Assembly (NCBI RefSeq): GCF_002292295.1 | Contig: NZ_DBBS01000020.1 | Location: 304,806 to 368,805, forward strand | Origin: Sphingomonas sp. UBA978 | Lineage (GTDB): Bacteria; Pseudomonadota; Alphaproteobacteria; Sphingomonadales; Sphingomonadaceae | Direction of reading: 5' to 3' | DNA: 64,000 bases | Shown here: positions 1-8,141 of the stretch, in pieces | Layout of the letters: every line of letters begins with the position of its first letter | How positions within the stretch are numbered: position 1 is the first letter of the stretch | Notes under the pieces: model-generated | The model's input: the letters and a program-made list of their open reading frames with translations, nothing else | The model's database searches: none | Told to the model about the DNA's origin: nothing | Made by a program: the position numbers and the translations under genes

Positions 1-148
1 CCTGCGCGGCGCGCATCGCGACGCGATCGGTCAGCTCCTCGATATCGGCGCGGCTGAGCAGGTTCTTCTCGCGCAGCAGGCACACAAGGCTCTGGAGGAT
101 CACCAGACTCTCGTCGCCGGCGCGGGATTGCAGACCATTGTCCATCAT
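1..148 (-). CDS. Hypothetical protein, N-terminal fragment (cut by window edge)
   Basis: Only the first 49 codons are visible; the rest lies left of the window. The gene opens with two adjacent ATG codons (148 and 145). An AAGGAG ribosome site lies 4 bases before the first and 7 before the second, so the second may be the true start. The visible part looks helical: a leucine-rich stretch (SLVILQSLVCLL) is followed by a charged segment (ADIEELTDRVAMRA). I do not recognise the family. It is divergent from the alpha/beta hydrolase across about 180 bases that could hold promoters for both. Confidence 0.6.
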   Translation of the reverse strand, partial: MMDNGLQSRAGDESLVILQSLVCLLREKNLLSRADIEELTDRVAMRAAQ

Positions 149-329
149 CGCTCTCCTTACGTCTTCGAATAGAGAGTATGCCGTTATTCGTCTGGTGAAA
201 AGACCAAATCGGTCCCGCTTAATCCGCCGATCCGCCCGGGGCATCCGCTCTCGGGGCATCCGCTACGGCTGGACATGCGCCCCCATTCGACCCAACGAGC
301 GGGGTATCGCCCACAGATGGAACGAGACC

Positions 330-1103
330 TTGGCCGACTCTCCCACCGACACGCAGTATTTCGCCAGCTTCGACGGCACCCGCATCGCCTGGCGCGAACT
401 GGGCGCGGGGCGGCCGGTGGTGCTGATCCACGGCTATTTCTCGAACACCGAGGTCAACTGGCTGAAATACGGCCATGCCGCGGCGGTCGCCGCGCGCGGC
501 TTTCGCGTCATCATGCCCGACCTGCGCGGCCATGGTGCGAGCGACCGGCCGCACGATCCCGTCGCCTATCCGCCCGATGCGCTGATGCGCGACGGGCTGG
601 CGCTGATCGCCCACCTCGGCCTGACCGACTATGACCTGGGCGGCTATTCACTGGGCGGGCGGACGACGATGCGGATGCTGGTCAACGGCGCGCGACCGGG
701 CCGCGTGGTGCTGGCGGGCATGGGGCTGACCGGGATCCTGCAGACCTCCGGCCGCGGCGAATATTTCCGCAACATCCTGACCAACCTCGGCAGTTTCGAG
801 CGCGGCACCAACGAATGGATGACCGAGGCCTTCCTCAAGACGACCAGGGGCGATCCGGTCGCCTTGCTCAACGTGCTGGGGACGTTCGTCGATACGCCGC
901 TGGAGGCGCTGGCGGCGATCGACGTGCCGGTCGCGGTCGTCACCGGGGCCGAGGACGACGACAATGGCTCGGGCGCCGACCTAGCTGCGGCGCTGCCGCA
1001 GGCGGTGTTCCGCGAAGTGCCGGGCGGGCATATGAGCGCGGTGGCCAAGCCCGAACTAGGGCAGGCGATCGCGGAGTTTCTGGGCGCCGACCGGCCGGCT
1101 TGA
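330..1103 (+). CDS. Alpha/beta hydrolase
   Basis: Serine hydrolase of the alpha/beta fold; the substrate cannot be told from sequence. The oxyanion segment VVLIHGYF is followed by the nucleophile elbow GYSLGG (Ser107), an acid near residue 209 in TGAEDDD, and the catalytic His234 in GGHMSA. The chosen start is a TTG that gives 257 residues, normal for the family. The frame stays open further upstream, but that extension is a basic, low-complexity translation of the intergenic region and is probably not coding. There is no signal peptide, so the protein is likely cytoplasmic. It is followed by the M2 peptidase on the same strand after about 60 bases. The start is the least certain part. Confidence 0.8.
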   Translation: MADSPTDTQYFASFDGTRIAWRELGAGRPVVLIHGYFSNTEVNWLKYGHAAAVAARGFRVIMPDLRGHGASDRPHDPVAYPPDALMRDGLALIAHLGLTDYDLGGYSLGGRTTMRMLVNGARPGRVVLAGMGLTGILQTSGRGEYFRNILTNLGSFERGTNEWMTEAFLKTTRGDPVALLNVLGTFVDTPLEALAAIDVPVAVVTGAEDDDNGSGADLAAALPQAVFREVPGGHMSAVAKPELGQAIAEFLGADRPA

Positions 1104-1165
1104 CCTGCGGGGGGTGAGACGCGCATCCTGCCGGCAACACCATGTTTGTCAGGGGTTTCCAGTCC

Positions 1166-2998
1166 ATGCGTCTCGTTTCCACCGCCGCGATCGCCGCGGC
1201 GCTGTTCGTCATGCCCGCCGCCGCCCAGGGGACGGACCAGAACACCGGCCAGACCACGCCGCCGACCGCGGCCGGGGCCGATGCCTATGTCGCCGCGGTC
1301 GAAACGGAGGCGGCGGCCCTGTCGATCCCCGCCAACCAGACCGCCTGGGTCAACGCCACCTATATCACCGACGACACCGATGCGCTGACCGCGAAGTCGG
1401 GCGCCGAGCTGACCGAGAAGGCGGTGCAATGGGCGAAGGGGGCGGCGCGCTTCAACGGCGTCGCCGGCGTGTCGGGCGACACCCGCCGCAAGCTCGACCT
1501 GCTCAAGAACGGCGTCGGCCTTCCCGCGCCGACCACGCCGGGCGCCGCGACCGAGCTGGCGACGCTGACCACCCGGATGTCGTCCAGCTACGGCAAGGGC
1601 AAGGGCACGCTCGACGGCAAGCCGATCAACGGATCGGACATCGAGGCGGCGATGGGCGAGACGCGCGATCCCGCCCGGCTCAAGGAAATGTGGGTCAGCT
1701 GGAACGACAACGTCGGCGCGCCGATGCGCAAGGACTATATGCGGATGACCGCGATCTCCAACGCGGGGGCGAAGGAGCTGGGCTTCGGCGACGTCGGCGC
1801 GATGTGGCGGTCGGGCTACGACATGACGCCGCAGCAGTTCGAGGTGCTGACCGACCGGATCTGGAAGGAGGTCGAGCCGCTTTACATGGCGCTGCACACC
1901 TATGTGCGCTGGAAGCTCAACGAGAAATACGGCGATGCGGTGCAGGCGAAGACCGGACCGATCCGCAGCGACCTGCTCGGCAATATGTGGGCGCAGGAAT
2001 GGGGCAATATCTATGACATCGTCGCGCCCAAGGGGGCAGGCGACGTCGGCTACGACACCGGCGAACTGCTGAAAGCCAAGGGCTACGACCCGGTGAAGAT
2101 GGTGAAGCAGGGCGAGGCCTTCTATTCCTCGCTCGGCTTCGCGCCGCTGCCCGAGACGTTCTGGCAGCGCTCGCAGATCACCAAGCCCGCCGATCGCGAG
2201 GTGATCTGCCACGCCTCGGCCTGGGACATCGACAATGCCGACGATATCCGCATCAAGATGTGCACCAAGGTGAACGGCGACGATTTCGTCACGATCCACC
2301 ACGAGCTGGGCCACAATTACTATCAGCGCGCCTACAAGGGCCAGCCGTTCCTCTACAAGAACGGCGCGAACGACGGCTTCCACGAAGCGATCGGCGATAC
2401 CGTCGCACTGTCGATCACGCCCGATTATCTGGTGAAGATCGGCCTGCTCGCGCCCGCGCAGGTGCCGAGCGCGGACAAGGACATCGGTCTGTTGCTGCGC
2501 CAGGCGATGGACAAGGTCGCGTTCCTGCCGTTCGGTCTGCTCGTCGACAAATGGCGGTGGGACGTCTTCTCGGGCAAGATCGGTTCGGGCGATTACCAGA
2601 AGGGCTGGGACGCGCTGCGCCTGCGCTATCAGGGCATCGTGCCGCCGGTCGCGCGCGACGAAAGCAAGTTCGACGCGGGCGCGAAATATCACATCCCGGC
2701 GACGGTGCCCTACACGCGCTACTTCCTCGCGCGGGTGCTGCAGTTCCAGTTCTACAAGGCGGCGTGCGATCAGGCAGGCTGGAAGGGGCCGCTGCATCGC
2801 TGCTCCTTCTACGGCAACACGGCCGTCGGCGAGAAGCTGAACGCCATGCTCGCCATGGGCCAGTCGAAGCCGTGGCCCGATGCGCTGCAGGTCATGACCG
2901 GCAGCCGGCAGATGTCGGGCAAGGCGCTGGTCGATTATTTCGCGCCGCTGAAGACGTGGCTCGACGCGCAGAACAAGGGCAAGCCGACCGGCTGGTGA
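1166..2998 (+). CDS. M2 family metallopeptidase (peptidyl-dipeptidase A, ACE-like)
   Basis: Secreted zinc dipeptidyl carboxypeptidase of the angiotensin-converting-enzyme family, removing dipeptides from peptide C-termini. The zinc motif HELGH sits at residues 379-383, and the third ligand is expected in the following GFHEAIGD segment. The N-terminus (MRLVSTAAIAAALF...AAAQ) is a typical Sec signal peptide ending near residue 21, so the enzyme should be periplasmic. An alternative ATG eight codons upstream (1142) exists; AGGGG at 1151-1155 with 10-base spacing favours 1166. The 610-residue length fits single-domain bacterial M2 enzymes. It ends just before a strong hairpin shared with the convergent downstream gene. 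Confidence 0.93.
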   Translation: MRLVSTAAIAAALFVMPAAAQGTDQNTGQTTPPTAAGADAYVAAVETEAAALSIPANQTAWVNATYITDDTDALTAKSGAELTEKAVQWAKGAARFNGVAGVSGDTRRKLDLLKNGVGLPAPTTPGAATELATLTTRMSSSYGKGKGTLDGKPINGSDIEAAMGETRDPARLKEMWVSWNDNVGAPMRKDYMRMTAISNAGAKELGFGDVGAMWRSGYDMTPQQFEVLTDRIWKEVEPLYMALHTYVRWKLNEKYGDAVQAKTGPIRSDLLGNMWAQEWGNIYDIVAPKGAGDVGYDTGELLKAKGYDPVKMVKQGEAFYSSLGFAPLPETFWQRSQITKPADREVICHASAWDIDNADDIRIKMCTKVNGDDFVTIHHELGHNYYQRAYKGQPFLYKNGANDGFHEAIGDTVALSITPDYLVKIGLLAPAQVPSADKDIGLLLRQAMDKVAFLPFGLLVDKWRWDVFSGKIGSGDYQKGWDALRLRYQGIVPPVARDESKFDAGAKYHIPATVPYTRYFLARVLQFQFYKAACDQAGWKGPLHRCSFYGNTAVGEKLNAMLAMGQSKPWPDALQVMTGSRQMSGKALVDYFAPLKTWLDAQNKGKPTGW

Positions 2999-3007
2999 CG
3001 GTTCGCC

Positions 3008-3040
3008 TCTTCTCCCCTCCCTATCAGGGAGGGGAGGAGA
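3008..3040. terminator. Bidirectional hairpin terminator between convergent genes
   Basis: A stem with arms CTCCCCTCCCT (3012-3022) and AGGGAGGGGAG (3026-3036) closes on a three-base loop and can be lengthened by a few pairs to 3008/3040. It lies between the stops of the M2 peptidase (plus) and the Ala/Lys-rich protein (minus). There is no clear T-tract, so it may act as a transcript-stabilising hairpin rather than a classical terminator. Confidence 0.6.
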
Positions 3041-3044
3041 AGGC

Positions 3045-3599
3045 TCAGATCGTGTCGGGGATGGTGTTCTCGTCGGCGATGCCGGCCTGGAACGACTTGG
3101 ACGCATCCTGTCCGTCCGGGGTGTGCGCCTTTTTGCCGCCCTCCTTGGGCGTGCTGCTGCGGAGCGTCAGCAGCGCGGCCGCGGCGGCGGCCCCGACCGC
3201 GGCGACGCCCGCACCGACCGCGGCAATGCCCCATTTGCTGGTGCCGCTGTCCTTGGTCGCCTTCTTCGGCCCCGGCTTCTTCGCGGTGGCGGCGCGGGGA
3301 GTCGCGCGTTTGGTCGAGCGTGGCTTCACCGCCTTGGCGGCCGAAGCGACCGTGCCCTCGGCCTTGGTCGCCGCCGCCTTGACCCGGCGTGTCGTCTTGG
3401 CGGCGGTGTCGGCGACCGCGGTTTCGACCTTTTCCTCCGTCGACGGCTCGGGCTTGGCGCGCGGCGTGCGCGGCTTGGCGGTGGCCGTCTTGGCCGGCGT
3501 GCTGCGCGTCGTGCTGGTCTTGCGCGGCGCGCGGCGGCGCGGCGTGGCGGCGGGCGATTCGGTCTTCGGCGTGTCGGTGGTGTCGTCGGCCACGGGCAT
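3045..3599 (-). CDS. Ala/Pro/Lys-rich protein with one membrane segment, histone H1-like N-terminal region
   Basis: Function unknown. From the chosen ATG (AGGGAG ribosome site upstream) the protein has 184 residues. The first two thirds are highly basic and low in complexity, with many short Ala/Pro/Lys/Thr/Arg motifs such as KTATAKPRTPRAK and KRATPRAATAKK, recalling histone H1-like or AlgP-like tails. A glycine/alanine-rich hydrophobic segment (WGIAAVGAGVAAVG, about 25 residues in all) follows. The tail is short and acidic and ends in DTI. The frame extends 11 codons further upstream without a better start. Such tails may bind nucleic acid or anionic polymer, but that is inference. Confidence 0.7.
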   Translation of the reverse strand: MPVADDTTDTPKTESPAATPRRRAPRKTSTTRSTPAKTATAKPRTPRAKPEPSTEEKVETAVADTAAKTTRRVKAAATKAEGTVASAAKAVKPRSTKRATPRAATAKKPGPKKATKDSGTSKWGIAAVGAGVAAVGAAAAAALLTLRSSTPKEGGKKAHTPDGQDASKSFQAGIADENTIPDTI

Positions 3600-3655
3600 G
3601 GACTCCCTGATTGGTTCGGGGGCGTAACGCATTACCGGCGGTTCGGCTCCGACTC

Positions 3656-5092
3656 CTAGCGGAACGGCGGTTCGTCGAAGGCGCGCAGCTTGCGACTATG
3701 CAGTTTCGCCCCCTCCAGCCGCAGCTGTTCGCACGTTTCGATCCCGATCCGCATATGCTCGCTGATCGCGCGTTCGTAGAAGCGGTTGGCCTGTCCGGGC
3801 AGCTTCAGCTCGCCATGCAGCGGCTTGTCCGACACGCACAGCAAGGTGCCGTAGGGGACGCGGAAGCGATAGCCCTGCGCGGCGATCGTCGCCGATTCCA
3901 TGTCGATGCCGACCGCCCGGCTGAGCGAGAAGCGCAGCGCCGAGGCGGAATAGCGCAATTCCCAGTTGCGGTCGTCGGTGGTGACGATCGTGCCGGTCCG
4001 CAGGCGACGCTTCAGCTCCTCCCCCGACTGGCCGCTGACGATCTCCGACGCGCGCGCGAGCGCCTGCTGCACCTCGGCGATGGCGGGGACCGGGATCTCG
4101 GGCGGCAGCACGTCGTCGAGGACATGGTCGTCGCGCAGATAGGCATGGGCGAGGACATAGTCGCCGATCCGCTGCGAGGGCCGCAGGCCGCCGCAATGGC
4201 CGATCATCAGCCATGCTTCGGGGCGCAGCACAGCGAGATGGTCGCAGATTGTCTTGGCGTTGGATGGGCCGACCCCGATGTTGACCAATGTGATGCCGGT
4301 GCGGTCGTCCGCCATCAGGTGATAGGCGGGCATCTGGTGCCGCCGCCACGCGCTGTCGTTGACCAGCTTGTCGACGTCGCCGGGGTTGTCGATGACGATA
4401 TTGCCCGCGCCCGACAGCGCGGTAAACCGGCTTTCCGGCCCCAGCTGCGACGCGCCCCAGCGGACGAATTCGTCGACGTAGCGATGATAGTTGGTGAACA
4501 GGACGAAGCGCTGCGTGTGCTCCGACGGCGTCCCCATATAATGGCGCAGGCGGGCGAGGCTGAAATCGGTGCGCAGGGCGTCGAACAGCGCGAGCGGGCG
4601 GCTGCCCCCGTCCGCAATCCACAGGCCGTCGGCGATCTCGTCGCCGATATGCGCGAGTTCGGTCGCCGGGAAATGGCGCGCCAGCTCGGTCGCCGACACC
4701 GTGTCGAGGCTGAGCGCATGGCCGGGATCGAGCACATAGGGAAAGGGGATTTCCTGCCGCCCCTCGATCGCCTCGACCGTCACGTCATAATCCTCGAGCA
4801 GCAGGGTCAGCTGTTCGGTCAGATAGTCGGCGAACAGGGCGGGCTTGGTGACGCTGATCGTATAATCGCCGGGCGAGACGAGCCGGCCGAACGAGCGCAG
4901 CGGCGTCGGGCGGTCGCCGACGGTGGCGTAGCGCAGGCGGATGACCGGATAGGCGAACGACCCGTCGATGCGGCTCTGCGGCGAGGGCGGCGTTCCATCG
5001 GTGAGATAGGCAGTCAGCGCGGCCTGGAGGCGATCGACCGAGGCGCGGTACAGGCGGTCGAGGTCCGCGACGATCTGGGATGCGGTTGTCAT
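3656..5092 (-). CDS. amn: AMP nucleosidase
   Basis: Hydrolyses AMP to adenine and ribose 5-phosphate, a cytoplasmic step in purine salvage and adenylate control. At 478 residues it matches the family (about 480). It has the N-terminal AMP-nucleosidase domain followed by a purine-nucleoside-phosphorylase-like C-terminal half, recognisable from NIGVGPSNAKTI, LMIGHCGGLR and the late GIDMESATIAAQGYR segment, which in this fold contacts the ribose and base. The start is ATG. It is a single-gene unit, convergent with nothing close, and is followed upstream (in map sense right) by an intergenic region carrying a REP-like pair. Confidence 0.95.
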   Translation of the reverse strand: MTTASQIVADLDRLYRASVDRLQAALTAYLTDGTPPSPQSRIDGSFAYPVIRLRYATVGDRPTPLRSFGRLVSPGDYTISVTKPALFADYLTEQLTLLLEDYDVTVEAIEGRQEIPFPYVLDPGHALSLDTVSATELARHFPATELAHIGDEIADGLWIADGGSRPLALFDALRTDFSLARLRHYMGTPSEHTQRFVLFTNYHRYVDEFVRWGASQLGPESRFTALSGAGNIVIDNPGDVDKLVNDSAWRRHQMPAYHLMADDRTGITLVNIGVGPSNAKTICDHLAVLRPEAWLMIGHCGGLRPSQRIGDYVLAHAYLRDDHVLDDVLPPEIPVPAIAEVQQALARASEIVSGQSGEELKRRLRTGTIVTTDDRNWELRYSASALRFSLSRAVGIDMESATIAAQGYRFRVPYGTLLCVSDKPLHGELKLPGQANRFYERAISEHMRIGIETCEQLRLEGAKLHSRKLRAFDEPPFR

Positions 5093-5157
5093 TGCGGATG
5101 GTTACGCAATGCCCGTGACGGAGGCAAGACGGGGCAGGGTTCTCCTGAGAACAGCTG

Positions 5158-5251
5158 GCATCCCCGCGCAGGCGGGAATCCATAATCACGACGGTCGCGG
5201 ATGGAGCCGTGCCGTCAGCCAGTATGGATCCCCGCCTACGCGGGCATGACC
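5158..5251. repeat. Inverted pair of REP-like palindromes
   Basis: Two copies of a 26-30 base element face each other across about 40 bases. The left copy reads CATCCCCGCGCAGGCGGGAA then TCCATA; the right copy, reversed, reads GTCATGCCCGCGTAGGCGGG then GATCCATA. Each has a short GCCTGCGC/GCGCAGGC-type hairpin. The same element occurs twice more at 34263-34360, so this is a dispersed family in this genome. It lies in the gap between amn and the peroxiredoxin gene. Confidence 0.8.
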
Positions 5252-5270
5252 AAGATGTGAGGCGTGGCTG

Positions 5271-5750
5271 TTACAGCTCGCCGAGCAGATATTCGGCGCT
5301 GCTGACCTTGAACTCGCCGGGCGCTTCGACGTGCAGCTGCTTCACGACGCCGTCCTCGACCAGCATCGTGTAGCGCTGGCTGCGCTTGCCCATGCCGAAC
5401 TTGCTGCCGTCCATGGTCAGGCCGAGCGCTTCGGCGAAGTCGCCGTTGCCGTCCGCCAGCATGGTGATGCCGTCCGCGTCCGCCGACTTGGCCCAGGCGC
5501 CCATGACGAAGGCGTCGTTGACGGAGGTGCAGGCGATCTCGTCGACGCCCTTCGCCTTCAGTTCCTCGCGCTTCTCGATGAAGCCGGGCAGGTGCTTGGC
5601 GGAGCAGGTCGGGGTGAAGGCGCCGGGGACGGCGAACAGCGCGACGGTGCGGCCGGCGAAGAAGTCGGTGGCGCTGACCTGGTCGGGGCCGTCGGGTGTG
5701 ACCTTCACGAGGGTGGCGCTGGGCAGGGTGTCGCCGACGGTGATCGTCAT
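5271..5750 (-). CDS. Peroxiredoxin, Prx5/AhpE-like thiol peroxidase
   Basis: Reduces hydrogen peroxide and organic peroxides using a reactive cysteine. The peroxidatic site is PGAFTPTCSAKHLPGF with Cys near residue 48, the pattern of the Prx5 group. Length is 159 residues, normal for that group. The start chosen is ATG at 5750 (MTITVGD), with GGAG about 12 bases upstream. The long upstream extension of the frame is arginine-rich shadow sequence opposite yqgE and is not coding. There is no signal peptide, so it is cytoplasmic. Reductant (thioredoxin, glutaredoxin or glutathione) cannot be read from the sequence. It is divergent from yqgE with about 110 bases between starts. Confidence 0.92.
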   Translation of the reverse strand: MTITVGDTLPSATLVKVTPDGPDQVSATDFFAGRTVALFAVPGAFTPTCSAKHLPGFIEKREELKAKGVDEIACTSVNDAFVMGAWAKSADADGITMLADGNGDFAEALGLTMDGSKFGMGKRSQRYTMLVEDGVVKQLHVEAPGEFKVSSAEYLLGEL

Positions 5751-5860
5751 GGGGTCAGTCTCCGGATAGCAGCGGCCGCCGGTCGGCGGTGCGCCGCACA
5801 GGTCGGGCGGATCGATGGCGATTTCAAGCATGGCGTGTCGCCGCGCGGCGCCTATGTTGC

Positions 5861-6427
5861 ATGACGATGCAAACGCCCGCTTATCTTTCCGGCCAGTTCC
5901 TCCTCGCGATGCCGGGTATGATCGATCCCCGTTTCGACCATGCGGTGATCGCGATCTGCGCGCACGACAAAGACGGCGCGATCGGCATCGGCGTCGGCGC
6001 GACGATCGACGGTCTCGGCCTGCACGACCTGCTCGACCAGTTCGAGATCGCGCACGGCGTCGCGCCCGACGCGCCGGTGCATTTCGGCGGACCGGTCGAG
6101 CCGCGGCGTGGCTTCGTCGTCCATTCGAACGACTGGGGCGGGCAGGACACGATCGATGTCGCCGGGCGCTGGTGCCTGTCGAGCACGGTCGACGTGCTGC
6201 GCGCGATCGCGGAGGGCAGCGGCCCGACCCGCTGGCTGGTGGCGCTCGGCTATGCCGGCTGGGGCGAGGGGCAGCTCGACGGCGAGCTGCTGCGCCCGGG
6301 CTGGTTCCATGTCGAGGGCGATGCCGGCCTGCTGTTCGACGCGCCGGCGGAAACGCGCTGGACCAGCGCCTTCGCACAGGCGGGGATCGACACCCGGCTG
6401 CTCGCGCCGACGACCGGCACCGCCTGA
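5861..6427 (+). CDS. yqgE: YqgE/AlgH family protein (DUF179)
   Basis: Conserved cytoplasmic protein of uncertain function in the UPF0301 family. The family signature is clear: the N-terminal YLSGQFLLAMPGM, then GAIGIGVG, HFGGPVEPRRGFVVHS and the LGYAGWGEGQL segment. At 188 residues it has the usual length. Two ATG codons (5861 and 5867) are possible; the first is used. The gene is followed within 6 bases by a 20-bp palindrome and then ahcY. The palindrome sits between them, so yqgE and ahcY are probably controlled separately. Confidence 0.9.
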   Translation: MTMQTPAYLSGQFLLAMPGMIDPRFDHAVIAICAHDKDGAIGIGVGATIDGLGLHDLLDQFEIAHGVAPDAPVHFGGPVEPRRGFVVHSNDWGGQDTIDVAGRWCLSSTVDVLRAIAEGSGPTRWLVALGYAGWGEGQLDGELLRPGWFHVEGDAGLLFDAPAETRWTSAFAQAGIDTRLLAPTTGTA

Positions 6428-6432
6428 TTCAC

Positions 6433-6452
6433 ATATAAAGATATCTTTATAT
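6433..6452. promoter_or_regulatory. Perfect 20-bp palindrome upstream of ahcY, candidate SahR-type operator
   Basis: ATATAAAGATATCTTTATAT reads the same on both strands and stands out as AT-only sequence in a GC-rich genome. It lies about 60 bases before the ahcY start. ArsR-family regulators that sense S-adenosylhomocysteine (SahR) are known in Proteobacteria to bind palindromes of this general AAAGATATCTTT type before SAM-cycle genes. Assigning this site to SahR is inference; no ArsR gene is in the window. Confidence 0.6.
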
Positions 6453-6514
6453 TTGATCCGGGCGGCCGGGGCGGCTAAGGGCTGCGGCATCCATTATCTT
6501 CAGGAGCATGACCC

Positions 6515-7951
6515 GTGGCTACTGCGCTCGCGCCCAATGCCGAAACTGGCTCAAACACCGATTACGTCATCAAGGACATCGCGCTCGCCGATTTCGGTCG
6601 CGCCGAGATCCGCATCGCGGAAACCGAGATGCCGGGCCTGATGGCGCTGCGCGACGAATTCGGTGCAGCACAGCCGCTCAAGGGCGCGCGCATCACCGGC
6701 TCGCTGCACATGACGATCCAGACCGCGGTGCTGATCGAGACGCTGACCGCGCTGGGTGCCGACGTGCGCTGGGCGACGTGCAACATCTTCTCGACGCAGG
6801 ACCACGCCGCCGCCGCGATCGCCGCGACCGGCGTGCCCGTGTTCGCGGTGAAGGGCGAGAGCCTGGCCGATTACTGGGATTATGTCGGCGACATCTTCTC
6901 GTGGGATCGTGACGTCGACGGCCAGACCGCCAACATCATCCTCGACGACGGCGGCGATGCGACGATGTTCGCGCTCTGGGGCGCGAAGCTCGAGGCCGGC
7001 CACACGCTCGGCGAGCCGGAGAACGAGGAAGAGGTCGAATTCCAGCGCGCGCTCAAGGCGTTCATCGCCAAGAAGCCGGGCTATCTGACCGAGACGGTCA
7101 AGAATCTGAAGGGCGTGTCGGAAGAGACGACCACCGGCGTCCACCGCCTGTACGAGATCGCCAAGAAGGGCGAGCTGCCCTTCCCGGCGATCAACGTCAA
7201 CGACAGCGTTACCAAGTCGAAGTTCGACAACCTGTACGGCTGCAAGGAATCGCTGGTCGACGCGATCCGTCGCGCGACCGACGTCATGCTCGCCGGCAAG
7301 GTCGCCTGCGTCGCCGGCTTCGGTGACGTCGGCAAGGGCTCGGCGCAGTCGCTCCGCAACGGCGGCGCGCGAGTGATGGTGACCGAGGTCGATCCGATTT
7401 GCGCCCTGCAGGCCGCGATGGAAGGCTTCGAGGTCGTGACGATGGACGAGGCGGTGAAGCGCGCCGACATCTTCTGCACCGCGACCGGCAACGCCGACGT
7501 CATCACCGCCGATCACATGAAGGCGATGAAGCCGATGTCGATCGTCTGCAACATCGGCCACTTCGACAGCGAGATCCAGATCGCCGCGCTGTCGAACTAC
7601 AAGTGGACCGAAGTGAAGCCCGGCACCGACCTGGTCGAGTTCCCGGACGGCAAGCAGATCATCGTGCTCGCCAAGGGGCGACTGGTGAACCTGGGCTGCG
7701 CGACCGGCCACCCGTCGTTCGTGATGTCGGCGTCGTTCACCAACCAGACGCTCGCGCAGATCGAGCTGTGGACGAAGGGCGAGAACTACAAGAACGACGT
7801 CTACGTCCTGCCCAAGCACCTCGACGAGAAGGTTGCCGCGCTGCACCTCGAAAAGCTCGGCGTGAAGCTGTCGCAGCTGACCGCGAAGCAGGCGAGCTAC
7901 ATCGGCGTGCCGGTCGAGGGGCCGTTCAAGCCGGATCATTATCGCTACTGA
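6515..7951 (+). CDS. ahcY: S-adenosylhomocysteine hydrolase
   Basis: Splits S-adenosylhomocysteine to homocysteine and adenosine in the cytoplasm, using bound NAD, and so removes the product inhibitor of methyltransferases. The NAD-binding motif GFGDVGKGSAQSLR and the C-terminal KPDHYRY, which reaches into the NAD site of the neighbouring subunit, are both present. At 478 residues it has the long form with an insertion usual in bacteria. The start is GTG at 6515 with CAGGAG 8 bases upstream; a nearer ATG at 6508 is out of frame. A hairpin with a T-tract follows the stop. The upstream palindrome suggests control by SAH level. Confidence 0.97.
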   Translation: MATALAPNAETGSNTDYVIKDIALADFGRAEIRIAETEMPGLMALRDEFGAAQPLKGARITGSLHMTIQTAVLIETLTALGADVRWATCNIFSTQDHAAAAIAATGVPVFAVKGESLADYWDYVGDIFSWDRDVDGQTANIILDDGGDATMFALWGAKLEAGHTLGEPENEEEVEFQRALKAFIAKKPGYLTETVKNLKGVSEETTTGVHRLYEIAKKGELPFPAINVNDSVTKSKFDNLYGCKESLVDAIRRATDVMLAGKVACVAGFGDVGKGSAQSLRNGGARVMVTEVDPICALQAAMEGFEVVTMDEAVKRADIFCTATGNADVITADHMKAMKPMSIVCNIGHFDSEIQIAALSNYKWTEVKPGTDLVEFPDGKQIIVLAKGRLVNLGCATGHPSFVMSASFTNQTLAQIELWTKGENYKNDVYVLPKHLDEKVAALHLEKLGVKLSQLTAKQASYIGVPVEGPFKPDHYRY

Positions 7952-7979
7952 TCGGACGCGATCGGTTTCGATGCGACGA

Positions 7980-8007
7980 GGGCGGTGCCGAAAGGTGCCG
8001 CCCTTTT
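7980..8007 (+). terminator. Rho-independent terminator after ahcY
   Basis: A ten-base stem GGGCGGTGCC/GGTGCCGCCC (two wobble pairs) closes on a GAAA tetraloop and is followed by TTTT. It lies 28 bases past the ahcY stop and before divL. Confidence 0.85.
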
Positions 8008-8141
8008 CGTTTGTGATCCTCTCCTCCTTGCGAGGGAGGGTAAGCATGATGCCTCCGGATCAACGACATTGCCGCTGCCGTATGTTCCGTTCTACAGCTT
8101 AACGCGAGGGTGCCGTCGGGAGGCATGACGAGGGGTAGGCG

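Noticed and set aside
202..214. GACC-N5-GGTC upstream of the alpha/beta hydrolase as an operator
   Set aside because: Arms are only four bases and such matches are expected by chance in this DNA.
138..329. N-terminal extension of the alpha/beta hydrolase
   Set aside because: The translated sequence is basic and low in complexity, overlaps the start of a divergent gene with a good ribosome site, and hydrolases of this type begin near residue 65 of the frame.
3611..5185. Long plus-strand open frame opposite amn
   Set aside because: The opposite strand encodes a full AMP nucleosidase with all motifs. The plus-strand product is Arg/Gln/Asp-rich without domains, a usual by-product of high GC content.
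6491..6514. ATG at 6508 as the ahcY start
   Set aside because: It is out of frame with the AhcY protein; the GTG at 6515 has the right spacing from CAGGAG.
8022..8041. CTCTCCTCC...GAGGGAGGG as a second ahcY terminator
   Set aside because: Arms mismatch at several positions and there is no T-tract; the hairpin at 7980-8007 is clearly better.
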